From contig JBCDBY010000174.1 of assembly GCA_039182715.1 (NCBI GenBank), positions 1-9,611 of the forward strand: a stretch of 9,611 nucleotides of DNA, given 5' to 3'. The DNA comes from JBCDBY01 sp039182715 (GTDB lineage Bacteria; Planctomycetota; PLA2). Below the pieces are notes generated by a model. It saw only the letters and a list, made by a program, of their open reading frames with translations, was not told where the DNA came from and searched no databases. A program made the position numbers and the translations under genes. Positions 1 through 5,735 of this stretch are shown here, piece after piece; positions within the stretch are counted from its first letter, which is position 1, and each line of letters opens with the position of its first letter.

Positions 1-283
1 GGGCGTCGAAAACGAGCGCCCCCTCGCGCGGACCGCTGCGGATCATGGTGGCTTGCGTGGAGAGGACCATCGACTCGTCCGTGGTTCTCCCGTCGACCTG
101 CGCCAGGAGGCGCACCTCGAACCGATCGCCCACACACATGCGGTGTGGTTCCCGACTCTCAAAACTCAAACCCGTCGCGCTGACGTTTCGCGTCGTCAGG
201 TCACTCCATACCTTCCGATCCTGTTCTTCGGTGAGGGTCAGCTCGTAGCAGAGGCCAATCCGGTAATCCCGCCGGCGTTCCAT
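1..283 (-). CDS. PilZ-domain protein (C-terminus beyond the left edge)
   Basis: This is an open frame of 94 codons starting at the ATG complementary to 281-283 and running off the left edge without a stop. The start MERRRDYRIG gives the PilZ arginine motif RxxxR (R4 and R8). It is followed by NVSATG at residues 33-38, matching the second PilZ signature (D/N)xSxxG. The segment after it (GDRFEVRLLAQVDG, then QATMIRSGPREGALVFDA) fits the remaining beta strands of the barrel. PilZ domains bind cyclic di-GMP and control motility, exopolysaccharide output or adhesion; that role is family knowledge. No Shine-Dalgarno is obvious, but no in-frame start lies close upstream and the ERRR start is typical. 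It is on the strand of the sugar-nucleotide genes, 86 bp beyond the aminotransferase stop. A single-domain protein is likely, but extra domains could lie outside the window. Confidence 0.8.
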   Translation of the reverse strand, partial: MERRRDYRIGLCYELTLTEEQDRKVWSDLTTRNVSATGLSFESREPHRMCVGDRFEVRLLAQVDGRTTDESMVLSTQATMIRSGPREGALVFDA

Positions 284-300
284 GGAAGCTCGGAACGCAA

Positions 301-330
301 CCGGGGGACCATTCGCGAAACTTCCCCCGG
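301..330 (-). terminator. Possible hairpin terminator between the aminotransferase and PilZ genes
   Basis: CCGGGGGA (301-308) and TCCCCCGG (323-330) form a perfect 8-bp stem with a 14-nt loop. On the minus strand it lies about 40 bp past the aminotransferase stop and 18 bp before the PilZ start. The following bases are not a clean U-tract, so it could be a weak terminator, a processing site or the leader hairpin of the PilZ gene. Confidence 0.35.
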
Positions 331-369
331 CAGGCGGGTTTTCGAAAACGGTGTTCAGAATTCGCAGCG

Positions 370-1494
370 CTACGCGCCGTAGAAAGCGCGAATCTCGTCA
401 ACGACCCGCTCGCGCGCGCCGGATGCGAGGTGCGGCTGGACCGGCAGCGAGAGCGCTTCCGCCGCCGCCTTCTCGGCCACGGGGAACTGCCCCTTGCGCC
501 CCCCCAGCTCCGCCAGCGCGGGCGCGAGGTGGAGCGGCTCGGGATAGAACACCCGCGTCTCGATGCCGCGTTCCTGCAGGTGCGCCGAGAGTTCGTCGCG
601 TCGCTGCGCCCGGATCACGTACTGGTGGTAGACGTGTTTGCCTTCGGCCGGAGCCGGCGGTGTCACACAGCCGTCGATGCCGGCGAGCGCCTCGTCGTAG
701 AAGCGCGCGTTGGCGACCCGCATATCGTGCCAGTCCGGCAGCTTGCGCAGCTTGATGCGCAGCACCGCCGCCTGGAACCCGTCCATGCGCGAGTTGCGGC
801 CGACGCGTTCGTAGTGATAGGTGCGCGCTCCCTCGGACTTCTGCTCGCCGTGGGCCCGGAAGCTCCGGGCGAGTGCCGCAAACCCGTCGTCGTTGGTCGT
901 CAGCGCGCCCGCGTCCCCCATCGCCGAGAGGTTCTTGGTCGGATAGAACGAGAAGCCGCCGATGTGGCCGAGGCCACCCGCCGCCCGACCCTTGTAGGTG
1001 GCGCCCACCGCCTGCGCCGCGTCCTCCAGGATCACCTTGTTCGGCGCCGCGGCCTTGATGGCGTCGATGTCGGCGCAGCGTCCGTACAGGTGCACCGGCA
1101 CCACCGCGACCGTCTCCGGCGTCAGCGCCGCCGCCACCGCCTGCGGATCGAGGTTGAAGGAGTCCTCCTCGATGTCGGCGAAGACCACCTCGTGGCCGGA
1201 CTGCAGCAGCGACTCGGCGGTGGCGAAGAAGGTGAACGGAGAGGTGATCGCCTCACCCGCGCCAACCGATTCCTTCACGATGTCGCCCGCGATCAGCAGC
1301 GCGTCCGTGCCGCTGTTGCAGGTGATCGTGTGCTGGACGTCGAGGTAGCGCGCGAACTCCTCCTCGAAGGAGGCGGCCATCGGTCCGAGGATGAACGCGC
1401 CGAGGTCGACGACCTCCTTCAGGGCGGCATCGACCTCGGCCCGCACCTGGGCGTTTTGGGCGTGCAGGTCGACGAGACGGATCGGGTCGCTCAT
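370..1494 (-). CDS. DegT/DnrJ/EryC1/StrS-family PLP sugar aminotransferase
   Basis: The 374-residue protein has the usual family length. These enzymes transfer an amino group, usually from glutamate, to a keto-sugar nucleotide with pyridoxal phosphate as cofactor. Visible landmarks are ILGP (35-38), CNSGTDAL near 59-66, VPVHLYGRCADIDAI near 132-146, LEDAAQA with the cofactor-binding Asp158, and FSFYPTKNLSAMGDAGA carrying the Schiff-base lysine K187. The wording resembles WbpE-type 3-keto-hexuronate aminotransferases from my memory of that family, but the substrate cannot be read from sequence. The ATG at 1492-1494 was preferred to the GTG at 1501-1503 because an AGGG lies 8 nt before it. The gene starts 13 bp after the stop of the Gfo/Idh dehydrogenase, so the two are very likely co-transcribed, with the dehydrogenase making the keto group this enzyme aminates. 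Confidence 0.93.
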   Translation of the reverse strand: MSDPIRLVDLHAQNAQVRAEVDAALKEVVDLGAFILGPMAASFEEEFARYLDVQHTITCNSGTDALLIAGDIVKESVGAGEAITSPFTFFATAESLLQSGHEVVFADIEEDSFNLDPQAVAAALTPETVAVVPVHLYGRCADIDAIKAAAPNKVILEDAAQAVGATYKGRAAGGLGHIGGFSFYPTKNLSAMGDAGALTTNDDGFAALARSFRAHGEQKSEGARTYHYERVGRNSRMDGFQAAVLRIKLRKLPDWHDMRVANARFYDEALAGIDGCVTPPAPAEGKHVYHQYVIRAQRRDELSAHLQERGIETRVFYPEPLHLAPALAELGGRKGQFPVAEKAAAEALSLPVQPHLASGARERVVDEIRAFYGA

Positions 1495-1507
1495 GGCGCG
1501 CACCCTA

Positions 1508-2545
1508 TCAGAAGGAAAGGTCGATCGGCGTTCCGCCGTCGCGGATGGAACGCTGCGCGGCGTGCAGGATTTCGGTCACCGCAATGCCTTCCGCCGGACC
1601 GACGCGCGGCGCCCGCGCCTCCGCGATGCAGGCGACGAAATCGGCGATCTCGACGGCGAGCGGTTCGGTCGGCGGGAAGGGCGGAATGCGAATCCCGCCG
1701 GTGCGATGCGCGAGGTTCTCGCCGTACACGCCGGAGTTCCCGTTCGTATCGAATCCCTGGTCGTACACGCGCACCTTTTCGCGCGGCTGCATGTCGTCGA
1801 AGACCGCCATCTTCTGCTCGCCCACGACCGTCATGCGTCGCACCTTGTGCGGGTCGAGCCAGGAGAGATGCATCTGCCCGATGCCGCCGTTGGGGAAGCG
1901 CAGCGTGACGAAGCAGAGGTCCTCGATCCCCTCCCGCACGAACGCGGCGCCCTGCGCGGCGACCGTCGTCGGCCGCGCATCGAAGAGCTGCAGCATGATC
2001 GACAGGTCGTGCGGGCCGAGACTGAAGAGCACGTTCTCGTCCGTGCGCACCCGCCCGAAGTTGAGGCGCTGCGACGCGACGCTGCGAATCGAACCGAGCT
2101 CCTCGCGCGCGACTTCGCAGAACACCTGCGCCGCCGGGTGATAGCGCAGCAGGTGGCCGACCTGCAGCAGCACGCCGTTCGTCTCGGCCGCCGCGGCCAC
2201 GCGGTGTGCCCCCTCGGGATCGAGCGCGAGCGGCTTCTCGACCAGCAGGTGTTTGCCCGCGTTCGCCGCGTGCACGGCGACCTCGGGATGCGTCGGCGCG
2301 CTCGTCGCGATCAACACGGCGTCGACGTCCCGCCGCGCCAGCAGCTTCTCGAACTCGACGTGCAGATCGACGTGCGGATGCCGCGTCTGCGCCCGCGCCA
2401 GTCGCGCGGAGTCCGTGTCGGCGATGGCGACGAGACGCGCGCCCTCGACCGAAGCGGCGACGCGCGCGACGTTGCGCCCCCACGCGCCGTATCCAAGGAC
2501 TCCGAGCCGGATCATGAGCCGATCAGGGTCGCCCGCGGCGGTCAT
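1508..2545 (-). CDS. Gfo/Idh/MocA-family NAD(P)-dependent sugar dehydrogenase
   Basis: The protein has 345 residues. A Rossmann fold starts almost at the N-terminus (IRLGVLGYGAWG, GxGxxG at 18-23), followed by the acidic end of beta-2 (IADTD) and the family's EKPL motif at 103-106 with the catalytic-type lysine. The central LGPHDLSIMLQLF supplies the usual active-site His (about residue 179). The family oxidises or reduces hydroxyls of sugars and cyclitols. Next to a DegT aminotransferase this suggests a WbpB-like 3-dehydrogenase making a keto-sugar nucleotide; that is inference from context. The ATG at 2543-2545 has a GGGAG about 10 nt upstream. An internal ATG at 2513-2515 (MIRLGVLGYG) would give a more typical family N-terminus but has no ribosome site, so the start is uncertain by 10 residues. 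Confidence 0.92.
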   Translation of the reverse strand: MTAAGDPDRLMIRLGVLGYGAWGRNVARVAASVEGARLVAIADTDSARLARAQTRHPHVDLHVEFEKLLARRDVDAVLIATSAPTHPEVAVHAANAGKHLLVEKPLALDPEGAHRVAAAAETNGVLLQVGHLLRYHPAAQVFCEVAREELGSIRSVASQRLNFGRVRTDENVLFSLGPHDLSIMLQLFDARPTTVAAQGAAFVREGIEDLCFVTLRFPNGGIGQMHLSWLDPHKVRRMTVVGEQKMAVFDDMQPREKVRVYDQGFDTNGNSGVYGENLAHRTGGIRIPPFPPTEPLAVEIADFVACIAEARAPRVGPAEGIAVTEILHAAQRSIRDGGTPIDLSF

Positions 2546-2574
2546 CGCCCTGTCACTCCCTTACACTCCGAGAG

Positions 2575-2865
2575 ATGAGCGAGCGGCGATCGCGGCCCGG
2601 CATCCTCGACGTGTTCTGGCCGGCGTTCATGGCATGGGGCTCGTCCGTGGGATTCGTCCCGCTCAATAGGCCGTTGAGTAGCTGGTCGCCGATCTCGATC
2701 GTCCAAACCGAACTCGTGTGGACATTCGCGGTTCTCATCATGGCTTCGCCGCTCGCCGTGCTGCTGGTCATGCTGCGATTCCGTGAGGCCCGGTCGCCCG
2801 TCGCGATCCTCATCCATCTCACGACGCTGCCGCTCGCTCACGCGGTCGCCTCGGAGATCTGGTAG
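2575..2865 (+). CDS. Small hypothetical membrane protein
   Basis: I do not recognise this 96-residue protein. It has a short basic N-terminus (MSERRSRPG), a moderately hydrophobic stretch at about residues 11-30 (FWPAFMAWGSSVGFVPL) and a clear transmembrane helix at about 48-67 (VWTFAVLIMASPLAVLLVML). An RFREAR turn follows, and then a third semi-hydrophobic segment. Third codon positions are G/C-rich, which supports coding, and the competing minus-strand frame gives only a charged, low-complexity shadow. It is divergent from the Gfo/Idh gene with 29 bp between the starts, so any promoter must overlap coding sequence. The ribosome site is weak: only a GAGAG directly abuts the ATG. A real protein is more likely than not, but expression is not assured. 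Confidence 0.55.
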   Translation: MSERRSRPGILDVFWPAFMAWGSSVGFVPLNRPLSSWSPISIVQTELVWTFAVLIMASPLAVLLVMLRFREARSPVAILIHLTTLPLAHAVASEIW

Positions 2866-2876
2866 GCGAACCTGCA

Positions 2877-2904
2877 ACGTCGGACGTCAAACGTCCGACG
2901 TCGA
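2877..2904. repeat. Four-unit heptamer array (ACGTCNN) forming a perfect hairpin
   Basis: Four consecutive 7-mers read ACGTCGG, ACGTCAA, ACGTCCG and ACGTCGA. Because ACGT is self-complementary, bases 2877-2887 and 2891-2901 form an 11-bp perfect stem with a 3-nt CAA loop. A 7-bp direct repeat, CGAACCT, lies at 2867-2873 and 2902-2908, exactly 35 nt (five heptamers) apart; the second copy contains part of the epimerase stop. Position between convergent genes suits a bidirectional terminator, but neither strand has a T-tract, so it may instead be a mobile or intergenic repeat. Confidence 0.7.
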
Positions 2905-2906
2905 AC

Positions 2907-3842
2907 CTACTTGTTCTTGCGGTACCACTCGATGGTCGACGAGAGGCCGTCCATCAGCGACACGCGCGGGCGGAAGCCGAGCATCTCCTGCGCCTTGGTG
3001 ATGTCCGCCAGCGAATGGCGAATGTCGCCGGGGCGCGCCTCCTCGTACTTCGGCTGGATCTCCTTGCCGAGCAGTCCGTTGAGGAGATTGACCAGGCCGT
3101 TCACGGTGATGCGGCTGCCGGTGCCGATGTTGAAGAGCTCGCCCTCGGCTTTCGGCGCGATGCACGCGCTCTTGATCGCCTCGATGAGATCGTCGACGTG
3201 CATGAAGTCGCGGCTCTGCTTGCCGTCACCGCAGACGATCGGCGGCTTCGAGTCGAGCAGCTGGTGGATGAACTTCGCCACCACCGCCGCGTACTGGCCG
3301 GTGTAGTCCTGGAAGGGACCGAAGCAGTTGAACGTGCGCAGGATGACCGTCTGCAGCCCGTAGGTGTTGAAGAAGACGCGGCACTGGTTCTCGGCCGCGA
3401 TCGTGCTCACCGCATAGGGCGACAGCGGCGTGTCGTTCATCGTCTCGACCTTGGGCAGCGAGGGGCTCTCGCCGAACGCCGCCGCCGACCCGACGTAAAT
3501 GAAGCGCTTCACCTTCGCGTCGCGCGCGGCGATCAGCGCCTGCAGCGTCCCCATCCCGTTGGTCTGGAGCGAACCGGCGGGATCCTTCACCGACAGAAGC
3601 GCCGACGGCTGGCCGGCGAGGTGCACCACGTAATCGCAGGTGCGCGCCGCCTTCTTCAGCTCCTTGAGGTCCTGGATGTCGCCTTCGACCAGTTTCACGT
3701 CCTTGCCGAACTCACGCGTCCACTTCTTCTTCCCGGTCGAGAAGTTGTCGTAGACAACGACCTTGTCTCCCTGCCCCGTGAGGTGGTAGACGAGGTTGAG
3801 TCCGATGAACCCGGCTCCGCCGGTGACGAGATACTTGGCCAT
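2907..3842 (-). CDS. Extended SDR-family NAD-dependent sugar epimerase/dehydratase with altered YxxxK motif
   Basis: The protein has 311 residues. The N-terminal NAD-binding motif is TGGAGFIG (7-14) and beta-2 ends in VVYDNFSTG, giving NAD preference. HLAGQPS (74-80), YVGSAAAFGE with the probable catalytic Ser119, SPYAVSTIAAE with Tyr143, and the C-terminal RDFMHVDD and LFNIGTG all match UDP-sugar 4-epimerases, decarboxylases and dehydratases. The invariant lysine of YxxxK is missing: residue 147 is Thr (codon ACG), while Ser119 and Tyr143 remain. In the family this Lys positions NAD and lowers the Tyr pKa, so activity may be reduced or changed. The start has AAGGGG 8 nt upstream. Likely role: nucleotide-sugar conversion for surface polysaccharide together with the dehydrogenase and aminotransferase downstream. 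The exact substrate is unknown. Confidence 0.9.
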   Translation of the reverse strand: MAKYLVTGGAGFIGLNLVYHLTGQGDKVVVYDNFSTGKKKWTREFGKDVKLVEGDIQDLKELKKAARTCDYVVHLAGQPSALLSVKDPAGSLQTNGMGTLQALIAARDAKVKRFIYVGSAAAFGESPSLPKVETMNDTPLSPYAVSTIAAENQCRVFFNTYGLQTVILRTFNCFGPFQDYTGQYAAVVAKFIHQLLDSKPPIVCGDGKQSRDFMHVDDLIEAIKSACIAPKAEGELFNIGTGSRITVNGLVNLLNGLLGKEIQPKYEEARPGDIRHSLADITKAQEMLGFRPRVSLMDGLSSTIEWYRKNK

Positions 3843-3856
3843 GCGCGCACCCCTTG

Positions 3857-3888
3857 GGCCGGGGGGCTGAGCCCGGCCGAATGCGGCC
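3857..3888 (-). promoter_or_regulatory. Overlapping GC-rich hairpins in the epimerase leader
   Basis: Two mutually exclusive stems share bases 3875-3878. One is GGCCGGG (3857-3863) with CCCGGCC (3872-3878), 7 bp. The other is GGCCG (3875-3879) with CGGCC (3884-3888), 5 bp with a 4-nt loop. They lie between the putative promoter and the start of the epimerase gene, and could influence its leader or be the remnant of a terminator for the upstream accC operon. In such GC-rich DNA, chance stems are common. Confidence 0.25.
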
Positions 3889-3917
3889 TTCTACGGAAAA
3901 GGGGCGCGAACTGTCAA
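3888..3917 (-). promoter_or_regulatory. Putative sigma70-type promoter of the epimerase gene
   Basis: On the minus strand a perfect TTGACA (-35, complement of 3912-3917) is followed after 18 bp by TAGAAG (complement of 3888-3893), which matches 4 of 6 bases of TATAAT. The predicted start of transcription lies near 3881, giving a leader of about 38 nt. The -35 box is only 14 bp outside the left end of the heptamer-repeat cassette, so the cassette separates this promoter from accC. Confidence 0.45.
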
Positions 3918-3931
3918 GGAATGGCGGGTGC

Positions 3932-3962
3932 GGCTAGGGGCCAGGGGCTAGGGGCCAGGGGC
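3932..3962 (+). repeat. Left inverted repeat: tandem GGGGCYA heptamers with a G-quadruplex motif
   Basis: The units are GGGGCCA (3937-3943), GGGGCTA (3944-3950) and GGGGCCA (3951-3957), preceded by a diverged GCGGCTA (3930-3936) and followed by a truncated GGGGC. CTA and CCA alternate. Four GGGG tracts at 3937, 3944, 3951 and 3958 are each separated by three bases, which is a canonical intramolecular G-quadruplex pattern on the top strand. Confidence 0.9.
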
Positions 3963-4007
3963 ACGAGCAGGCGGATTTTGAAACCGGCTTCCGTCTATTT
4001 GGGGTGG

Positions 4008-4376
4008 ATGCCGAACTTTCGCAAACTCCGGGTCTGGCACTCGGCCAAGCGGCTTGCCCATGTCGCTTTCGATCTCCGCGACGAGCTGCCGGCCGTCGAT
4101 CGATACGACCTCGGGCGTCAGATGTGCCGGTCCGCCGTCTCGATTGCGGCCAACATCGCGGAAGGGGCCCGTCGCGGATCCGATGCCGAGTTTGCCCGCT
4201 TCCTCCGCATCGCGCACGGCGCGCGCGCCGAACACGAGACCGACCTCGAACTGGGCTTCGAACGAGGATGGTGGAGCAAGTCTTCCTACCAACGCGCGCA
4301 GGCACAGTCGGACTCCACGCGCAAACAGCTCCTCGCCCTCATCATCCGCCTGAGGCCGCCAGCCCCTGGCTCCTAG
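4008..4376 (+). CDS. Four-helix-bundle protein of the 23S rRNA intervening-sequence (S23/IVP, Avd-like) family
   Basis: The 122-residue protein has full family length. The opening MPNFRKLRVWHSAKRLAHVAF matches the typical start (FxxLxVWxxAxxLA), and the most conserved part of the family, QMCRSAVSIAANIAEGARR, is at 38-56. EFARFLRIAHGARAEHETDL (61-80) is the third helix and SSYQRAQAQSDSTRKQLLALIIRL (92-115) the fourth. Members occur inside 23S rRNA intervening sequences and as orphan genes, and are related to Avd, the basic pentameric partner of the reverse transcriptase in diversity-generating retroelements; nucleic-acid binding is therefore plausible. The frame stays open far upstream, but this ATG fits the family start; a G-rich GGGGTGG abuts it instead of a well-spaced ribosome site. 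The last four residues (APGS) and the TAG stop are encoded by the right inverted repeat. No rRNA or reverse transcriptase is in the window. Confidence 0.85.
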   Translation: MPNFRKLRVWHSAKRLAHVAFDLRDELPAVDRYDLGRQMCRSAVSIAANIAEGARRGSDAEFARFLRIAHGARAEHETDLELGFERGWWSKSSYQRAQAQSDSTRKQLLALIIRLRPPAPGS

Positions 4377-4392
4377 CCCCTGGCCCCTGGCC
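4362..4392 (-). repeat. Right inverted repeat: GGGGCYA heptamers on the bottom strand
   Basis: On the minus strand from 4394 down the units read TAGGCCA, GGGGCCA, GGGGCTA, GGAGCCA and GGGGCTG. Relative to the left repeat it differs at two of 31 positions. One change (T at 4371) breaks a G-tract, so its quadruplex potential is weaker. The repeat contains the stop codon of the four-helix gene and the last base of the accC stop. Confidence 0.9.
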
Positions 4393-5732
4393 TACAGGGA
4401 GAAAAACTCCGCCAAGAAACCCGTGTCGTACTCACCCTTCCGGAAGAACGAGTTCCGCATGATCTCGGCATGCAGCGGCAGCGTCGTCTTGATGCCGTCG
4501 ATGTGGAACTCGGCCAGCGCGCGCTCGACGCGATCGATGCACGATTGGCGGTCCTCGCCGTGCACGATCAGCTTGCCCACCAGCGAGTCGTAGGTCGGGG
4601 GCACGCGGTAGCCCGCGTGCGCGTGGGTGTCGAGGCGGATGCCGGGGCCGCCCGGCGCGCGGTAGCCGGTGATCAGGCCGGGGCTCGGCATGAAGTTCTT
4701 GCTGGGGTCCTCGGCGTTCACGCGCAGCTCGATGGCGTGACCGTCGATGCGGATGTGCTTCTGCTCGACGGAGAGCTTCTCGCCGGCGGCGACGCGGATC
4801 TGCTCCTTCACGATGTCGACGCCGGTGATCATCTCGGTCACCGGGTGCTCGACCTGCACGCGGCAGTTGACCTCGATGAAGTAGAAGTCCTTGCCCGAGA
4901 CGATGAACTCGACCGTGCCGGCGCCCTTATAGCCGACCGCCTTCGCGAGCCGCTGGGCGGCCTTGCCCATCGCGCGGCGCATCGAGTCGTTCAACGCGGG
5001 GCTGGGCGCCTCCTCCACCAGCTTCTGGTGGCGGCGCTGCACCGAGCACTCGCGCTCGTGCAGGTGCACGACGTTGCCGTGCTTGTCCGCGAGGATCTGA
5101 ATCTCGACGTGGCGCGGCCGCTCGACGTACTTCTCCGCGTAGACGCCGCCCTCGCCGAACGCCTGCAGCGCCTCGGAGCTCGCCTGGTGATAGGCGGTTC
5201 GCAGCGACATCTTGTTGTTGGCGACGCGCATACCGCGGCCACCGCCGCCCGCGGTCGCCTTGATCAGCACCGGATAGCCGATCCCGTCGGCCACCTTGAC
5301 GGCTTCTTCCTCGTCCGCGAGCAGGCCATCCGAGCCAGGCACGCAGGGCACCTTGGCACCCATGGCCACCTCGCGCGCGGTCGCCTTGTCGCCCAGCTGG
5401 CGAATGGTGTCGCCTTCGGGCCCGATGAACTCGATGCCGTGATCGCGGCAGGTGTCGGCGAAGTCGGCGTTCTCGCTGAGGAAACCGTAGCCCGGGTGGA
5501 TCGCGTCGACGTCCGTCACCTCGGCCGCCGCGATGATGCGCGGGATGGAGAGGTAGGACTGCGCGCTCGGGCCGGGGCCGATGCAGATCTTTTCGTCCGC
5601 GAGCTCGAGGTAGCTCGCGTCGCGATCCGCCTCGGAGTAGACGGCGACGGTATCGATGTCCATCTCGCGCGCGGCGCGCAGGACACGCAGGGCGATCTCG
5701 CCCCGGTTGGCGACAAGGATGCGCTGGAACAC
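4392..5732 (-). CDS. accC: Biotin carboxylase subunit of acetyl-CoA carboxylase
   Basis: The 446-residue protein has the standard AccC length. It carboxylates biotin on the carrier protein using ATP and bicarbonate, the first half of malonyl-CoA synthesis for fatty acids. The N-terminal FQRILVANRGEIALR, HPGYGFLSEN (79-88), the ATP-grasp glycine loop AGGGGRGM (161-168), HVEIQILAD and ERECSVQRRHQK are all present. The metal and biotin-site segment reads FIEVNCRVQVEHPVTE (285-300); Cys290 replaces the usual Thr or Pro, while the key Glu287, Arg291 and Glu296 are kept. Translation starts at a GTG 3 bp after the accB stop with no separate strong ribosome site, so translational coupling is likely. 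The TAG stop (4392-4394) touches the cassette's right repeat, but the protein looks complete. Confidence 0.97.
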   Translation of the reverse strand: MFQRILVANRGEIALRVLRAAREMDIDTVAVYSEADRDASYLELADEKICIGPGPSAQSYLSIPRIIAAAEVTDVDAIHPGYGFLSENADFADTCRDHGIEFIGPEGDTIRQLGDKATAREVAMGAKVPCVPGSDGLLADEEEAVKVADGIGYPVLIKATAGGGGRGMRVANNKMSLRTAYHQASSEALQAFGEGGVYAEKYVERPRHVEIQILADKHGNVVHLHERECSVQRRHQKLVEEAPSPALNDSMRRAMGKAAQRLAKAVGYKGAGTVEFIVSGKDFYFIEVNCRVQVEHPVTEMITGVDIVKEQIRVAAGEKLSVEQKHIRIDGHAIELRVNAEDPSKNFMPSPGLITGYRAPGGPGIRLDTHAHAGYRVPPTYDSLVGKLIVHGEDRQSCIDRVERALAEFHIDGIKTTLPLHAEIMRNSFFRKGEYDTGFLAEFFSL

Positions 5733-5735
5733 GAG

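Larger units (their letters stand above)
3932..4392 (+). mobile_element. 461-bp cassette: four-helix-bundle gene between 31-bp heptamer-built inverted repeats
   Basis: One plus-strand gene is enclosed by inverted repeats at 3932-3962 and 4362-4392 that agree at 29 of 31 positions. It sits in the gap between two minus-strand genes, against the local direction of transcription, and its right end includes the last base of the accC stop codon. No flanking target-site duplication is visible (left flank GCGGGTGC, right flank TACAGGG). It encodes no transposase or recombinase. The compactness, terminal inverted repeats and opposite orientation suggest a mobile unit moved either by its own four-helix protein or by something supplied in trans; this is inference. 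Repeats acting only as terminators or binding sites of a resident gene are the alternative. Confidence 0.6.

Noticed and set aside
430..1908. 492-codon plus-strand frame across the aminotransferase and Gfo/Idh genes
   Set aside because: It spans two genes that are clear on the other strand and its translation is Arg-rich without any motif.
2542..2877. 111-codon minus-strand frame opposite the small membrane protein
   Set aside because: Its translation is a charged Arg/Asp/Glu/His mixture with no hydrophobic core, it runs over the Gfo/Idh start and has no ribosome site. The plus-strand protein is more plausible.
3930..3964. Short tandem repeats as a CRISPR array
   Set aside because: The units are contiguous 7-mers with no unique spacers and no cas genes nearby.
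3015..4376. Long plus-strand frame (453 codons) ending in the four-helix-bundle protein
   Set aside because: The first 330 or so codons are antisense to the epimerase and its leader and give an Arg/Val/Asp-rich low-complexity translation. Only the part from the ATG at 4008 matches a known family.
3932..4392. A true 23S rRNA intervening sequence
   Set aside because: The family is named for that location, but no rRNA sequence flanks the gene; accC and the epimerase do.
3932..4392. Part of a diversity-generating retroelement (Avd plus template and variable repeats)
   Set aside because: No reverse transcriptase, template repeat or adenine-biased variable repeat is visible in the window; only the fold family is shared.
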